Source: Huiozyma naganishii CBS 8797
Taxonomy: Eukaryota; Ascomycota; Saccharomycetes; Saccharomycetales; Saccharomycetaceae
Direction: 5' to 3'
Assembly: GCF_000348985.1 (NCBI RefSeq)
Contig: NC_035928.1
Location: 248,001-312,000 of the forward strand
DNA: 64,000 nt
Shown here: piece after piece, positions 29,868-39,552 of the stretch
Numbering within the stretch: the stretch's first letter is position 1
Layout: every line of letters begins with the position of its first letter
Notes under the pieces: model-generated
What the model was told of the DNA's origin: nothing
What the model saw: the letters and a program-made list of their open reading frames with translations, nothing else
Database searches by the model: none
Program-made: the position numbers and the translations under genes

Positions 29868-32597
29868 ATGAGAACACACACAAGTACTCCGCACCTACGA
29901 AATACAGGCCTCAAACCAGCTTTACCTGGGGGTGGAAGGTATAATGCAAAGTCAAGCAGCGTTGATATATCTCCGAAACAGTTATCGGATTACAAAACCA
30001 ATGAAACCAGTTCGCAGGTTAATATCGACCCGTCCATTTCCCCATCTTACGACTCACTGATGAACGTTGAATTCCACAGGCAAATAAAGGAAACTAATAA
30101 AATAACTTTAGCGTACGATGCTATCAACAAATTGCAAATTCTTAACCAGTTTGAAATTATTAGGGAGATAGGTACAGGTACACACAGTAAAGTCAAGCTG
30201 GGCTATGATTTGGTATTGCAAAGACCAGTCGCGGTGAAGATATTAAATAGGAAGGAGAGGAAACGTATACAGTTCAAATTCGAAAAAAATATGAAGATAA
30301 GGAAAGAGATCAATATCTTGAAGAAGTGCAACAAACATCCAAACATCATCAAACTCTTTGAAGTCCTTGACGACTTCAAATCGAGAAAGATATACCTTAT
30401 ACTCGAATACTGCCCAGGGGGTGAAATTAGATGGTGTGCAGAGAATGTCCATGAATTGAGTGCGAAGGGGCCGCCCCTGATATCCTTCCAAAGAAGCAGA
30501 GAAATGCTAAGGGATGTTATCTCGGGGCTTGAGTACTTGCATCTACAAGGGATAATACACCGAGATATCAAACCTGCAAACTTACTGTTATCCCAAGAAG
30601 GTACAGTAAAGATATCTGATTTCGGAGTGTCGTTTATGAACGCAGATAAAGCAAATAATACCAAGAAAGAGGATTTTTTGGCATTGATCAAAACGGAGGG
30701 CACACCAGCTTTTTTCGCCCCAGAGATATGTCTTGGGGACGAGATCTGGGACAAGTTTCACATAAATAAAAGTATACCAGGTTTGAACGCTAATGACGAA
30801 TACTACATTACAGAAAAGATCGATGTTTGGGCATTAGGGGTTACTGCTTTTTGCTTCCTCTTTGGTATGTTGCCCTTCAGTTCCAACTTCGAATTAAAGC
30901 TGTTCGACAAAATCGTAAACAGATCTTTGAAATTTCCGAACTGTGCAAAACTATCTAGGTGTCCAGCATCTAAACTTACGTCGCCACATGAGCTTGAATC
31001 TGCCAAGAACTTCATCGAGTTACTCTTAACGAAAAACCCAATGGAGAGACCATCCGTCAGTGAGATTAAAGTTCATCAATTCATTTGCTGGGACTTCAAC
31101 AATAAAGTTCCAGATGACAACCGAACCAAGGATACCAAATTACAACAGAAGCTAAAATTCTTAACGAAACAACAAGATCAAGTAATATCATTGACGCAGG
31201 ATGAGGATAACATATTAATGAACCACAACATTGACGCTTTCATCACCCCCAAACCACAGCGCAATGTAAGCCCATTAGGTTTGGGGAACCATCGGTCCAC
31301 AATACCTGTAAATGACAGATTTTCCCCTGATGCTGGTTCCCCAGGTGAAATTGTAAGCGTAAGCCCAAAAAGTAGGAACAAACCCCGTAGGTCAAAAACC
31401 CCGTTATCCGACAACGGAGTACAATTTGAGGGAAACGATAACGTTGTTGACTTACCTATAAACTCCTCCTTTGCCTCTCTAGACAGCTTTTACATTGAGA
31501 ACTTTGCCATGACAAGACTTAACCAAGAGACTCAACCGAACCAGTTTTCTACAAAATTTAAGTCAGCTTCCACACCACTGGTGGGTGGGAACAGATTTAA
31601 TCCCCAGAGCTGCAACAACCCACAAAAAATGAAAAAAAGAAAAGAAAAGAGGAAACATTCCAAAAACAGCTCATACAGTGCAGTAGCTCCCAATCCGGGT
31701 CCATCAACCATACTAAAAGTACAGAACGTTCCATCATACCCCTCAGCAAGACTACTTAGTAATGGACCGAACATTAACAGAGGCCTATCTCCCCATCACA
31801 ATCAAAGTGGTGCATCATTATCAAGTGATAGAACAATGTCGAGCGTTGGTAGCAGATCTAGACTACATGCAACTTCTCCTAATAGTTCGTCAATACCAAA
31901 GCTAACTGCTTTGAACACACATTCAGATTCTCCACCGACTGCATTTGATGTAAACAGCACTATACGAGCGAAGTCACCAGGAATGACGCACCGCCAAGGA
32001 AGCAATTTCAAAGAAGCATCGGCCACGAGTAGCTCGTCATCATCATGTGTATCCCAGTTCACAACTTCCCCGGTGCAACCATCTTATCACATCACCTCAG
32101 AAGATGCAAGTGTCGTGTCATTTAGAAATTTACCTGGATTTTCTGCCCTGCTCCCACAGCAACCAATGGAACAACTCTCATTGTCCTTCTCTTCTGGCTC
32201 CTCAAGTTGCGGAGGTACAGGATCGTCTGATTCGGATTCGGAATCAGATGGGGAACTTGTATTAAACCTAGGGAAGGCAAGTCACATGAGAAGGCAACAA
32301 TCCCAACACACGCAAAACTCGAGCTCCGCCGTTAATTCACCATTAACATCCACAGCCACCAAAAGAGGTTCCCTGTCGCATTCACTGGGTAATAAATCAG
32401 CCACTTCTTCTTACACAAATCTGCGGATGAACACTGTTAATGAAAACAACGTTGTCATGTCGGAATTTATTGGCAGTGATTTGGACTCTAGAGCATTACT
32501 TAAAGGGTTCCTCGAGAAAAAACTAGATAATCCTGAGGCGCGAGTAGGTGAGGTGGATTACTGCACTAGCAACAATTTGGAAGAAAATCATAGTTGA
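29868..32597 (+). CDS. Snf1-activating kinase, Sak1/Tos3 family
   Basis: This 909-residue Ser/Thr kinase belongs to the family (Sak1, Tos3, Elm1; related to CaMKK) that phosphorylates the activation loop of Snf1/AMPK under low glucose. The open frame runs back to 29679, but ATG 29868 removes a hydrophobic, T-rich lead that looks like a promoter tract. The kinase domain spans about 95-408: glycine loop GTGTHSKVKLG, lysine in AVKILN, catalytic HRDIKPAN from H231, DFG at 251, and TEGTPAFFAPE in the activation segment. The long C-terminal half is Ser/Asn-rich with an acidic SDSDSESDGELVLNLG segment. The neighbour is ATG1, which marks the TOS3 (YGL179C) track, yet the length is nearer to Sak1 (about 1142) than Tos3 (about 560). 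It may be the single member of the ohnologue pair here. Confidence 0.88.
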   Translation: MRTHTSTPHLRNTGLKPALPGGGRYNAKSSSVDISPKQLSDYKTNETSSQVNIDPSISPSYDSLMNVEFHRQIKETNKITLAYDAINKLQILNQFEIIREIGTGTHSKVKLGYDLVLQRPVAVKILNRKERKRIQFKFEKNMKIRKEINILKKCNKHPNIIKLFEVLDDFKSRKIYLILEYCPGGEIRWCAENVHELSAKGPPLISFQRSREMLRDVISGLEYLHLQGIIHRDIKPANLLLSQEGTVKISDFGVSFMNADKANNTKKEDFLALIKTEGTPAFFAPEICLGDEIWDKFHINKSIPGLNANDEYYITEKIDVWALGVTAFCFLFGMLPFSSNFELKLFDKIVNRSLKFPNCAKLSRCPASKLTSPHELESAKNFIELLLTKNPMERPSVSEIKVHQFICWDFNNKVPDDNRTKDTKLQQKLKFLTKQQDQVISLTQDEDNILMNHNIDAFITPKPQRNVSPLGLGNHRSTIPVNDRFSPDAGSPGEIVSVSPKSRNKPRRSKTPLSDNGVQFEGNDNVVDLPINSSFASLDSFYIENFAMTRLNQETQPNQFSTKFKSASTPLVGGNRFNPQSCNNPQKMKKRKEKRKHSKNSSYSAVAPNPGPSTILKVQNVPSYPSARLLSNGPNINRGLSPHHNQSGASLSSDRTMSSVGSRSRLHATSPNSSSIPKLTALNTHSDSPPTAFDVNSTIRAKSPGMTHRQGSNFKEASATSSSSSSCVSQFTTSPVQPSYHITSEDASVVSFRNLPGFSALLPQQPMEQLSLSFSSGSSSCGGTGSSDSDSESDGELVLNLGKASHMRRQQSQHTQNSSSAVNSPLTSTATKRGSLSHSLGNKSATSSYTNLRMNTVNENNVVMSEFIGSDLDSRALLKGFLEKKLDNPEARVGEVDYCTSNNLEENHS

Positions 32598-32790
32598 AGA
32601 ATATATATATATATATATTTAAACATTATTTTTTTGGGAGGTTTATGTAATTATCGTACCCACGTTTAATGTATTGGGACCAATAGCTTTAAGGAATAAA
32701 CGCAATAAGAACGGGTACTTCTTAACATTTTTTGGTAAGGAAGCAACAATTTTCAAAACTCAAAGCAGCCAAAAGTAGAGGTATAAATGT

Positions 32791-35364
32791 TTAAGAATTG
32801 CGACTCAGTTTTTGTCTTAGCGATTGCAGTCTGTTCCTGATACTATTGATGTATTTTTTGATGACTTTACGATCTTGTTCATCTAGCAAACTGGCGCTAC
32901 TTTCATTATCGAGAGCAGTTTGAAGCATCCAAATGGAGGTCGCGTATGAGAGTTCACAACCGTTCAAGTTGTCGCCATTCAATTCCATCTTGGCTGCCGA
33001 CTTGGAGATTTCCAACGCCCTGTCATACAGTAATTTTTCAACGAACACTTCATTGTCCTTGTCCTCTTGTGTGGGTTGATGGTCCTGTGCCTCTGTAGTG
33101 TGAACCGTCTCTGCCTTCCCCATACCTTCGTTATCACACTCGAATAGCTTTAGTCTTAAAAATTCTGCCTTCTCCAAACACTCATTAAATCTTTCTCTAA
33201 CCCACTGGACCAGTAAATTCAGTCTCAACGAGCACACATTTTCGTTTGAATTGTACCACCAGTTTGATGTTATTTGCATCGAGTAACCCAGCAATTCCAG
33301 CGATTTGAGATATAATGTGATAGCCTCCTTACAGACGAGGGCAGACCCCTCGTTCATGACCAAGTCGGTGTTCAACTGCATGAGGTTACTGGACGACCGC
33401 GAATTAGATCTCCGTTGTCCATTGGCCCTATTCCGGAGCCCATCGTCAATTGTATCGTCGCATTCCTCCTCTTCCACGGCGCAGCTCCCGGTGCTCAGTC
33501 TTTTGTTGAGTTCGCCCTGCAGAGGCACAATTTGCGCAAATTTTACCTCCGCATAGGAGTAAACGACAAACGCCTTCGCAGCGAGGAGTTCCAAGAAATG
33601 CACTATTGTATCTCTATCTTTAATGATACCATTCTCTGCAGAGGGCTCCCCCTGCTGTGCTTCCTCAGTTTTCAAAACAATATTCTCTGTGAGGTCTTGG
33701 AACAGTTGTGCGCTAAGCAGTGACCTTGGTGCTTGCTCGTGAGGCGATTTAGCCAATGAGTCAGGAATCCCGCTATGCCCACCGGTGGTTCCGAATAACC
33801 GCGTTGATGCTATCCCTAGAGCCCGCGAGAGTGCATTAGATGGGTTCAACGATGAAATCGATACTCTGCGATCCACGGACGACGCGCGGCGACTGGCAGC
33901 ATGCTTTGGACTTCTTTGTACCTTTGGCGTTCTTTCCAATGGTCTATTGGCCACGGGGGAACCTCTTACCGCGTTATTCACATTGATTGCTGTAGTCGCG
34001 GTGTCTGCAGTCCCTATATGTGCAATCTCGTCAGCTAGCTCGTTTATTTCTACCGTTTTCTTCTCGATGACAACGTACTCCTTTTCGAGCATCAAGTCGC
34101 TGTTGGTGGATTGTGTCTTGTGTTGTACTGTCGGCCTCACCATCCTCTTGTCTGTTGCCAATAAAGATGGGGTCCTAACCGGTTTTGTGGGGTTTGTCTT
34201 CACGTTGCCCTTTGCCGCCACTTCTGCTGCTGTCGGTGTTATCTGTTGCTGAGGCAGAGCAGTACGGTGGTCGTGTTTATGTGCTGTGGGGAGATACTCG
34301 GATATAAACATGTTGCTTTCCCGTATGTCCTTCGACCTGTTCTCCAGTTCCACCGAAATATCGTCGACCAGTTCGTAGCACGACAGGTCCATATTGACGA
34401 GCTTATTATCGAAGAAAGTGTCGAACGAAGTCCTATCCTGCGGGTCGAACGTGAGCAGCTGGCATATGAGGCTCTTTAAGTCCTCATCGAGCTGTGTGTC
34501 CCCCGTTGTAAAGTACTCTGGGAAATTTATGACGTTGTTTGCCCTCTTGATCTTTTTGAATAATTCGAGATGGTTGGAAGCTTTGAAGGGCGGGTGTCCG
34601 CAGCACATTTCGTATAGCACTGTCCCCACAGACCACAGATCTGCCTTCGCGTTGTATTTCTGGTAGTTGAGAATCTCTGGAGCCATGTAGAGCGGGGACC
34701 CGCACAGCGTTTCTGCCAACGATGAACTTGGTAAAAACCTGGCAAACCCGAAGTCTGCAATCTTCAATATCGGCAGGTTATAGATGCCGATATACCCCAG
34801 CTTGTGGAAAGATGCTGGGTCTGTGTAGTCTAGCAGTGGAGTCGAGAGCAACAAGTTTTGCGGTTTGATGTCTCTATGGACCAGATTCTTGGACCTTAAA
34901 AACTTCAACGAGCAGGCAAGCTGTTGCAAGTAGTTAAGTATAAATGCGCTGTGTAGTCCGTTCCTGTTCTCGTTTGGTGGTGGGTACTTCTCAAACACTT
35001 TCCTGAGCAACGGGTGGTTCTTCACCAGCTCTTTGCGCTTCTTTATGAGGAACGTCAGGTCACCCAGGGCGCAGTACTCCATGATCAGGTAGAAATCCGT
35101 GCCTGTCCGTTCGCAGTCCACAAGTCCGACGATATGCGGATGTTTTATCTTCTTAAGTATGGCGATCTCCACCTCCAGATTCTCTAGCAGCTTCCTGTTC
35201 TTCAGCTTGGACCGCGAAACAGCCTTGATCGCGATCTGCCGGTGGGCATCCCTCGCGAAGTGGCCTCTGTAAACCACTGCAAAGGAGCCCTTCCCTATCT
35301 CCTTTTCAACCACGTAAACGCCTCCCGGAATAACGGGCACCGTCTTCTGTGCGTCCGAGGCCAT
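32791..35364 (-). CDS. ATG1: Autophagy-initiating kinase Atg1
   Basis: This 857-residue Ser/Thr kinase is the catalytic core of the Atg1-Atg13-Atg17 complex that starts autophagy and the Cvt pathway. The kinase domain begins near residue 20 and is very close to the S. cerevisiae enzyme: [12 protein letters not shown], lysine K47, [10 protein letters not shown] from 161, DFG at D204 and activation-loop Thr219 in AETLCGSP. The middle is variable and Ser-rich. Around residue 430 lies EYVVIEKKT, an Atg8-interacting YxxV/I motif. The last 280 or so residues form the tandem MIT (EAT) region that binds Atg13. The start chosen is the only ATG ahead of the kinase fold, leaving a shorter N-terminus than in S. 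cerevisiae (897 residues). It is convergent with the Sak1/Tos3 kinase. Confidence 0.98.
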   Translation of the reverse strand: MASDAQKTVPVIPGGVYVVEKEIGKGSFAVVYRGHFARDAHRQIAIKAVSRSKLKNRKLLENLEVEIAILKKIKHPHIVGLVDCERTGTDFYLIMEYCALGDLTFLIKKRKELVKNHPLLRKVFEKYPPPNENRNGLHSAFILNYLQQLACSLKFLRSKNLVHRDIKPQNLLLSTPLLDYTDPASFHKLGYIGIYNLPILKIADFGFARFLPSSSLAETLCGSPLYMAPEILNYQKYNAKADLWSVGTVLYEMCCGHPPFKASNHLELFKKIKRANNVINFPEYFTTGDTQLDEDLKSLICQLLTFDPQDRTSFDTFFDNKLVNMDLSCYELVDDISVELENRSKDIRESNMFISEYLPTAHKHDHRTALPQQQITPTAAEVAAKGNVKTNPTKPVRTPSLLATDKRMVRPTVQHKTQSTNSDLMLEKEYVVIEKKTVEINELADEIAHIGTADTATTAINVNNAVRGSPVANRPLERTPKVQRSPKHAASRRASSVDRRVSISSLNPSNALSRALGIASTRLFGTTGGHSGIPDSLAKSPHEQAPRSLLSAQLFQDLTENIVLKTEEAQQGEPSAENGIIKDRDTIVHFLELLAAKAFVVYSYAEVKFAQIVPLQGELNKRLSTGSCAVEEEECDDTIDDGLRNRANGQRRSNSRSSSNLMQLNTDLVMNEGSALVCKEAITLYLKSLELLGYSMQITSNWWYNSNENVCSLRLNLLVQWVRERFNECLEKAEFLRLKLFECDNEGMGKAETVHTTEAQDHQPTQEDKDNEVFVEKLLYDRALEISKSAAKMELNGDNLNGCELSYATSIWMLQTALDNESSASLLDEQDRKVIKKYINSIRNRLQSLRQKLSRNS

Positions 35365-35919
35365 TATTGCTTCTTTGACACTCTCTAGGTGTATTGCCGA
35401 TCGTAATAGTCTGTCTTTGCGCTAACGTGACTGCACTGCCCTGTCAAATAATAGAATAAATATAAATATACAAACATATAAATACTATATTATATACACC
35501 CTATCTATAGATATGAGCACGACGCGGACAACATCAACAGCAAAGGGAATAGAAGAAGCTACCAGTCAATATCTGTACTTGCACCTCAACCGTGAGACTT
35601 CAACGCCACCGTATCTTGCCACACACTCCGGAGAGACAAATTACACAACAACTATCCACTATGACTAATCGACAACTCTGTTTTTTGGTACTACAATACA
35701 AATATAAACACAAGGTGTGATTCGACAGTCGCAGTACCCGTACCATCCAACGACCGACCCCACCGCCGGACGTGAATCAGTAACGACTTGCGGTGCAGTT
35801 CTGGGTGCCTTTTTCCCCCATCTCTCAGAAACGACACCCTTAAACTGCAGCGTGCCAGACGCTAGAGGTTATTCTGTAGCCGTTCGATCTCGAGGCTTGT
35901 GCTTGTGTAGTCCGTTCGT
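35365..35919 (-). promoter_or_regulatory. ATG1 upstream region / GTS1 3' flank
   Basis: The two genes are not divergent: ATG1 is transcribed leftward from 35364 and GTS1 ends at 35920, also leftward. The 555 bases therefore hold the GTS1 terminator and the ATG1 promoter. AT-rich stretches with TATATTATATA-like sequence lie at about 35460-35510, close to the ATG1 start. No gene is seen. Confidence 0.5.
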
Positions 35920-36975
35920 TTAGTAGTATTGGTTCTGTTGGTACTGCTGTGGGTACTGCTGCTGCTGTTGCTGCTGGTACTGTAGCTGCTGCTGGTATTG
36001 CAACGACGGCTGTACGAAACCCTGTGTCATCTGCGGTTGCGTCTGCACCGCGGGTATACCCTGTTGTTGCTGTTGTAGTAGCAGCATCTGCTGTTGTTGT
36101 TGCTGTTGTAGCGCTTGCATGTACTGCGTCTGGTTCACGTATACCGTGCCCGTTGCTGGGTCCAAGTACTGTTGGACCCCGCCGTCGAGCACTGGCATCG
36201 CCGGCTGCTGCTGTATAGCGTTGCCGTCGCTACCGTCAAAGACTGCTGGTTTCGGTGCGTTCGATTTCCGCCGAGGAAGCGATGGTACCGGCTCCATCTG
36301 TGCGGACTCCCTCCTGGGTGATGGTGCTCGTGCTGGTGCTCGCTGCCGCGACGACGGTGGTGACCCGTAGTTGTCTCTGCTGCGTGTGGGCTCACGCGTT
36401 GGGTTTGGTGACACGCCAAAATCCTCTGGTTTCACCTCGTCGTAACGGAAGGACCCTGAGATGTACTTCTGGTGGATGTAGTCCTCGACACGGGTCTTGT
36501 CTTCGTCGCCGTCGAAGGGGAAGGGTTCGCCCCTCGGGTTCCAGAAACTCTTGTTCCCCTTGTTCCCACCCAATGCAATCACCTCATCCAGTTCGCTAGC
36601 ATTCCACCGGTCCAGACTCAGGGACTTCACCTCGGAGAACGCAGCATCGCTCCTCCCGTTGAGCATCTTCCTGTGCACAGAAGCGCACCGTCCACACAGG
36701 AAAACCCCAAGGTTCACCGAACACCACGTAGGGAAAGTGCTCCCACACTCACCGCACCTGTTATTGTTGGCCCCAGAGGACACGTAATCCTTCAGTTCCT
36801 CCTCCAGGTCCTCCGCTCCAGCACGCCTCCCCTCGTCAAACCGGTCAGTCTTCCTCCGGGAACGACCAGACCGTACCCCGCGCTTGAAAAACCCTCGTCC
36901 GCGCTCATCCTCAAACTCAAACCTACTGATCGCCCTGCTTCTCGACCCCATAACGTAACCACCCGACTTGGCCAC
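35920..36975 (-). CDS. GTS1: ArfGAP-domain protein Gts1, polyglutamine-rich, no UBA seen
   Basis: This 351-residue protein (S. cerevisiae Gts1 about 396) is linked in S. cerevisiae to ultradian rhythm, metabolic oscillation and endocytosis. The ArfGAP zinc finger is intact: C74-x2-C77-x16-C94-x2-C97, followed by Arg102 at the usual arginine-finger place, in the context GVFLCGRCASVHRK. The block GGNKGNKSFWNPRGEPFPFDGDEDK matches Gts1 closely. The C-terminus is a long Gln-rich tail with several Q runs (from about residue 289), like the poly-Q tail of S. cerevisiae. The UBA domain found between these parts in S. cerevisiae is not visible; Pro/Arg/Ser-rich sequence stands in its place. The basic N-terminal 60 residues are longer than in S. 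cerevisiae; Met9 is an alternative start. It is divergent from MND1. Confidence 0.93.
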   Translation of the reverse strand: MAKSGGYVMGSRSRAISRFEFEDERGRGFFKRGVRSGRSRRKTDRFDEGRRAGAEDLEEELKDYVSSGANNNRCGECGSTFPTWCSVNLGVFLCGRCASVHRKMLNGRSDAAFSEVKSLSLDRWNASELDEVIALGGNKGNKSFWNPRGEPFPFDGDEDKTRVEDYIHQKYISGSFRYDEVKPEDFGVSPNPTREPTRSRDNYGSPPSSRQRAPARAPSPRRESAQMEPVPSLPRRKSNAPKPAVFDGSDGNAIQQQPAMPVLDGGVQQYLDPATGTVYVNQTQYMQALQQQQQQQMLLLQQQQQGIPAVQTQPQMTQGFVQPSLQYQQQLQYQQQQQQQYPQQYQQNQYY

Positions 36976-37093
36976 CTAGATCAACCACAAGAACCCAAAA
37001 CCGCAGTGATCAACACTCACTTCAATAAGATTCGTTCGACGCTTATTTAATAACTTGCCTGAATATAGGGGAGATCTGGAGCTACCAACGCTG

Positions 37094-37100
37094 TTACCCG
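37094..37100 (+). promoter_or_regulatory. Reb1-type site (TTACCCG) in the GTS1/MND1 promoter
   Basis: An exact TTACCCG lies in the 210-base divergent promoter, 119 bases from the GTS1 start and 86 from the MND1 start, flanked by an imperfect TAC/TTA triplet tract. No URS1 meiotic element (core AGCCGCCGA) was found for MND1. Confidence 0.45.
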
Positions 37101-37185
37101 AAATATCAACTACTTACCACTACTACTACCACTGTTATTACCATTACTACTGTCCCGTACAGCAGAATCATCTGTAGGTTTGGGT

Positions 37186-37809
37186 ATGGCAGTGACTCCA
37201 CAGCAGCCGAAGCAGCGGAGACTCGTACTCGAGTGGATCGTGAACCAACCCTCGCCTCTATTGTTCACGCAGAAGGATTTTGAGAAACGGTACCCGGGGA
37301 GACAGCCCAGTAACATCGTGCGGGAGCATTTGGACGCGCTGGTCGCGGACGGGGTGCTTGAGTTGTCCAAGTGTGGCAGTATCAACGTCTTCTACTACTT
37401 CAAGAACGTGAAGTGGGCTGGGATCCGCGGGGACTTGGAGAACCTGAGCGGCAAGGTCGCGGCACTGACGCGTGAGTGCGAGGCCCTGCAGACACAGATC
37501 AACTCGATGCAGGAGACGCGCGGTGATTTCAAGGGCAAGAAACAGCTGCTGCTAAGGCAGAAGGAGTTGGAGCGGCAGGTAGCGTCGAAGAAACTGGAGA
37601 TATCAAAGTTGAGAAAGACCAGGTGGACACCAGATGATATAGCTAACAAGACGAAAGAGTTTCAAAGCACGAAAGCCCAGTTGGAATCGCTGGCGGACAA
37701 CATCGAGATCCTGGTCGACTACCTTTGCAAGAAATGCCAAGTGGAGCCAAGCGCCATACGGCAAGAGTTTGCTATCCCAGAAGAGTTTTGCAGCGCCTAT
37801 ACGCTTTAA
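37186..37809 (+). CDS. MND1: Meiotic strand-exchange factor Mnd1
   Basis: This 207-residue protein partners Hop2 to stimulate Dmc1-driven interhomologue recombination. It aligns along its length with S. cerevisiae Mnd1 (219 residues). The N-terminal winged-helix DNA-binding region (about 1-75) ends in the FKN motif of VFYYFKNVKW, a leucine-rich coiled coil follows (about 80-180), and the end DNIEILVDYLCKKCQVEP...IRQEFAIPEEF is nearly the same. The frame opens at a TTG six bases earlier; ATG 37186 aligns with the S. cerevisiae start. The S. cerevisiae gene is spliced near its 5' end, but here the reading frame is continuous and no donor or branch site is visible. Codons are G/C-ending. Divergent from GTS1, as YGL183C is near YGL181W. 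Confidence 0.93.
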   Translation: MAVTPQQPKQRRLVLEWIVNQPSPLLFTQKDFEKRYPGRQPSNIVREHLDALVADGVLELSKCGSINVFYYFKNVKWAGIRGDLENLSGKVAALTRECEALQTQINSMQETRGDFKGKKQLLLRQKELERQVASKKLEISKLRKTRWTPDDIANKTKEFQSTKAQLESLADNIEILVDYLCKKCQVEPSAIRQEFAIPEEFCSAYTL

Positions 37810-38133
37810 TGCGGAAGAACGCTATAACATACGCATCAGCTACACAGTATTGCATTTAGCTTTCCATTCAAACGACAGAAGATTGTGAATTTGTATTACG
37901 TATTATTTATTATAACGATTATTATGCGTTGTATTGGAGGGGAAGGGACCGAGCAGGTTATACGAAACACAACATTCCTGCACATTATGAGACCAAAAAA
38001 TTTAGTAACAACGATCCCGAACCCATTCCAACACTATATTCCCGAGCGTTGCTAACTTGAAGAAAGAGAGAGAAAAAACAAAACCGGCTTGCATTATCAA
38101 AGATCGTGTGGTGCTAAACCTGCACCTGTCTCA
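37810..38133. other. Convergent MND1/COM2-like spacer
   Basis: These 324 bases hold the two 3' ends. AT-rich tracts with TATTATTTATTATA-like 3'-end signals occur near 37900. No gene is seen. Confidence 0.5.
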
Positions 38134-39552
38134 TCAGTTTGTAGTGCTCTTGGATGTCCTCCTCTTTGTAACTTTCTTCTGACACGAGTTTTCGTTACTG
38201 TGCGTCTTGATATGCTGGTTCAAGTTATCCGATCTGCTGAAGTTTTTACCGCAGATGGGACAACCAAACCGCTTCTCACCAACGTGCAACGATAAGATGT
38301 GTCTTTTCAGGTGCTCCTGCCTCTTAAATTTCCTTGGACAGTACTTGCACCCAAACTGTTTGCTTGGGTCATCGACGAGCGAGGGCTTACGGCCTCTAGT
38401 CTTTGGGATAGAGTTACCGTTGTTCAACACCTCCGAGGGCTTCAAATTTGGAATGCTGTTCGCACGAACCACCTTAGGCGCTATGTATGTCGACTTCTTG
38501 GACGCACCAAGACTCATCAATGAAGTATACGACGCAGACGAGCTCACTGGAGTGAGACACGACAAGCTCGCACCTCCACCCTCCACTTTCACTTTACCAT
38601 CCACCGTGGTTACATTCAGCTTGTTACTTTGCTGTACCGGCGTGCTATTCGTAGTGCTGTCAGAAGTGGAACCTGTTGCACAATATGCAATTGGTGACTG
38701 GCATACAGTAGAAGATAAAACTGATGATAGTGCGGGTGGGTAGTCTGGTAGTGAAAGCATCAAATCTTTGACCTTTTCCGTGTTCAGCGTCTTCAGTGGC
38801 TTTTGATACGCGGTGACGAAATCGGTTGATAGCGGGTCGCTGTCTTGAATGAATGTCGACATTGGCGATGTTGCTGCGCTGATCAGGGACTCCGGCAACC
38901 CATCTGAGTCCAAGTTGTTCTCACTCGAAGCAGAGTTCTGTTCGGTGCCAATCGTGGGGATACTGATCAACTTACTCTCCTCTAGATCTCCTAAAGCATC
39001 TTTAAACACTTTACCGTTAGTTGTGTTATTTTGGTTGTCACGGATATCAGGGAAGCTTTCCAACAGCGCTTGCAAATTCAAGTTCAAATCTATATAATCA
39101 AATTCGGACTCGTAATAAGCAGGGTTCATGATACTGTAGTTAGCGATCGAGGCTCTTCTCTGTAACGAGTGTGGAGGCTTAACGCGTGAATTCTTGGTTA
39201 CCTTCCCGACTTTGGTCTCGGCCGGTTTCAGGACTTCTGACGCATGTCTAGATAAAGCAGGGACGCTCGATGCGTATGCGTTCGCGGCAGCGGCTTGAGA
39301 ATGGTCTAAGTTCAAGAAATCATCCAGAATCATTTCGTTACAGTTCGTGACGTAGCCTTGGTAAAAGTTCTCGGATTCGTGTGAAATATCATCGGCGTTC
39401 CCCAAATCCAGGTTTTCAGGAAGCAATGTTGAATCAGACTCTGTCGTAAATTCAAAATTCTTGGGTGTGCCCAGAGTAGGGGACAAATCGGATCTTTTTT
39501 CGTTCAGCATGTTCATCCCGAAAACTAGGTCAAAATCTTGTTGCATGGACAT
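38134..39552 (-). CDS. COM2: C2H2 zinc-finger transcription factor, COM2-like
   Basis: This 472-residue protein is a probable nuclear activator of the Msn2/Msn4/Com2 class. Two tandem C2H2 fingers lie near the C-terminus (about residues 402-452), with the linker HVGEKRFGC and the recognition helix [14 protein letters not shown] typical of factors that bind AGGGG/CCCCT-type sites. A basic tail follows. The N-terminal 400 residues are acidic and Ser/Asn-rich with hydrophobic clusters ([22 protein letters not shown]) that could be activation segments. S. cerevisiae COM2 (YER130C), a regulator of sulfite tolerance, lies next to SAK1 on chromosome V, the duplicated partner of this block, and has the same orientation relative to the kinase. 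Position, length (443 in S. cerevisiae) and fingers support COM2; Msn2/4 paralogy cannot be fully excluded. Confidence 0.75.
   Translation of the reverse strand: MSMQQDFDLVFGMNMLNEKRSDLSPTLGTPKNFEFTTESDSTLLPENLDLGNADDISHESENFYQGYVTNCNEMILDDFLNLDHSQAAAANAYASSVPALSRHASEVLKPAETKVGKVTKNSRVKPPHSLQRRASIANYSIMNPAYYESEFDYIDLNLNLQALLESFPDIRDNQNNTTNGKVFKDALGDLEESKLISIPTIGTEQNSASSENNLDSDGLPESLISAATSPMSTFIQDSDPLSTDFVTAYQKPLKTLNTEKVKDLMLSLPDYPPALSSVLSSTVCQSPIAYCATGSTSDSTTNSTPVQQSNKLNVTTVDGKVKVEGGGASLSCLTPVSSSASYTSLMSLGASKKSTYIAPKVVRANSIPNLKPSEVLNNGNSIPKTRGRKPSLVDDPSKQFGCKYCPRKFKRQEHLKRHILSLHVGEKRFGCPICGKNFSRSDNLNQHIKTHSNENSCQKKVTKRRTSKSTTN

Noticed and set aside
36472..37050. 192-codon frame antisense to GTS1
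   Set aside because: A shadow of GTS1, low in conserved residues, crossing the GTS1 start into its promoter.
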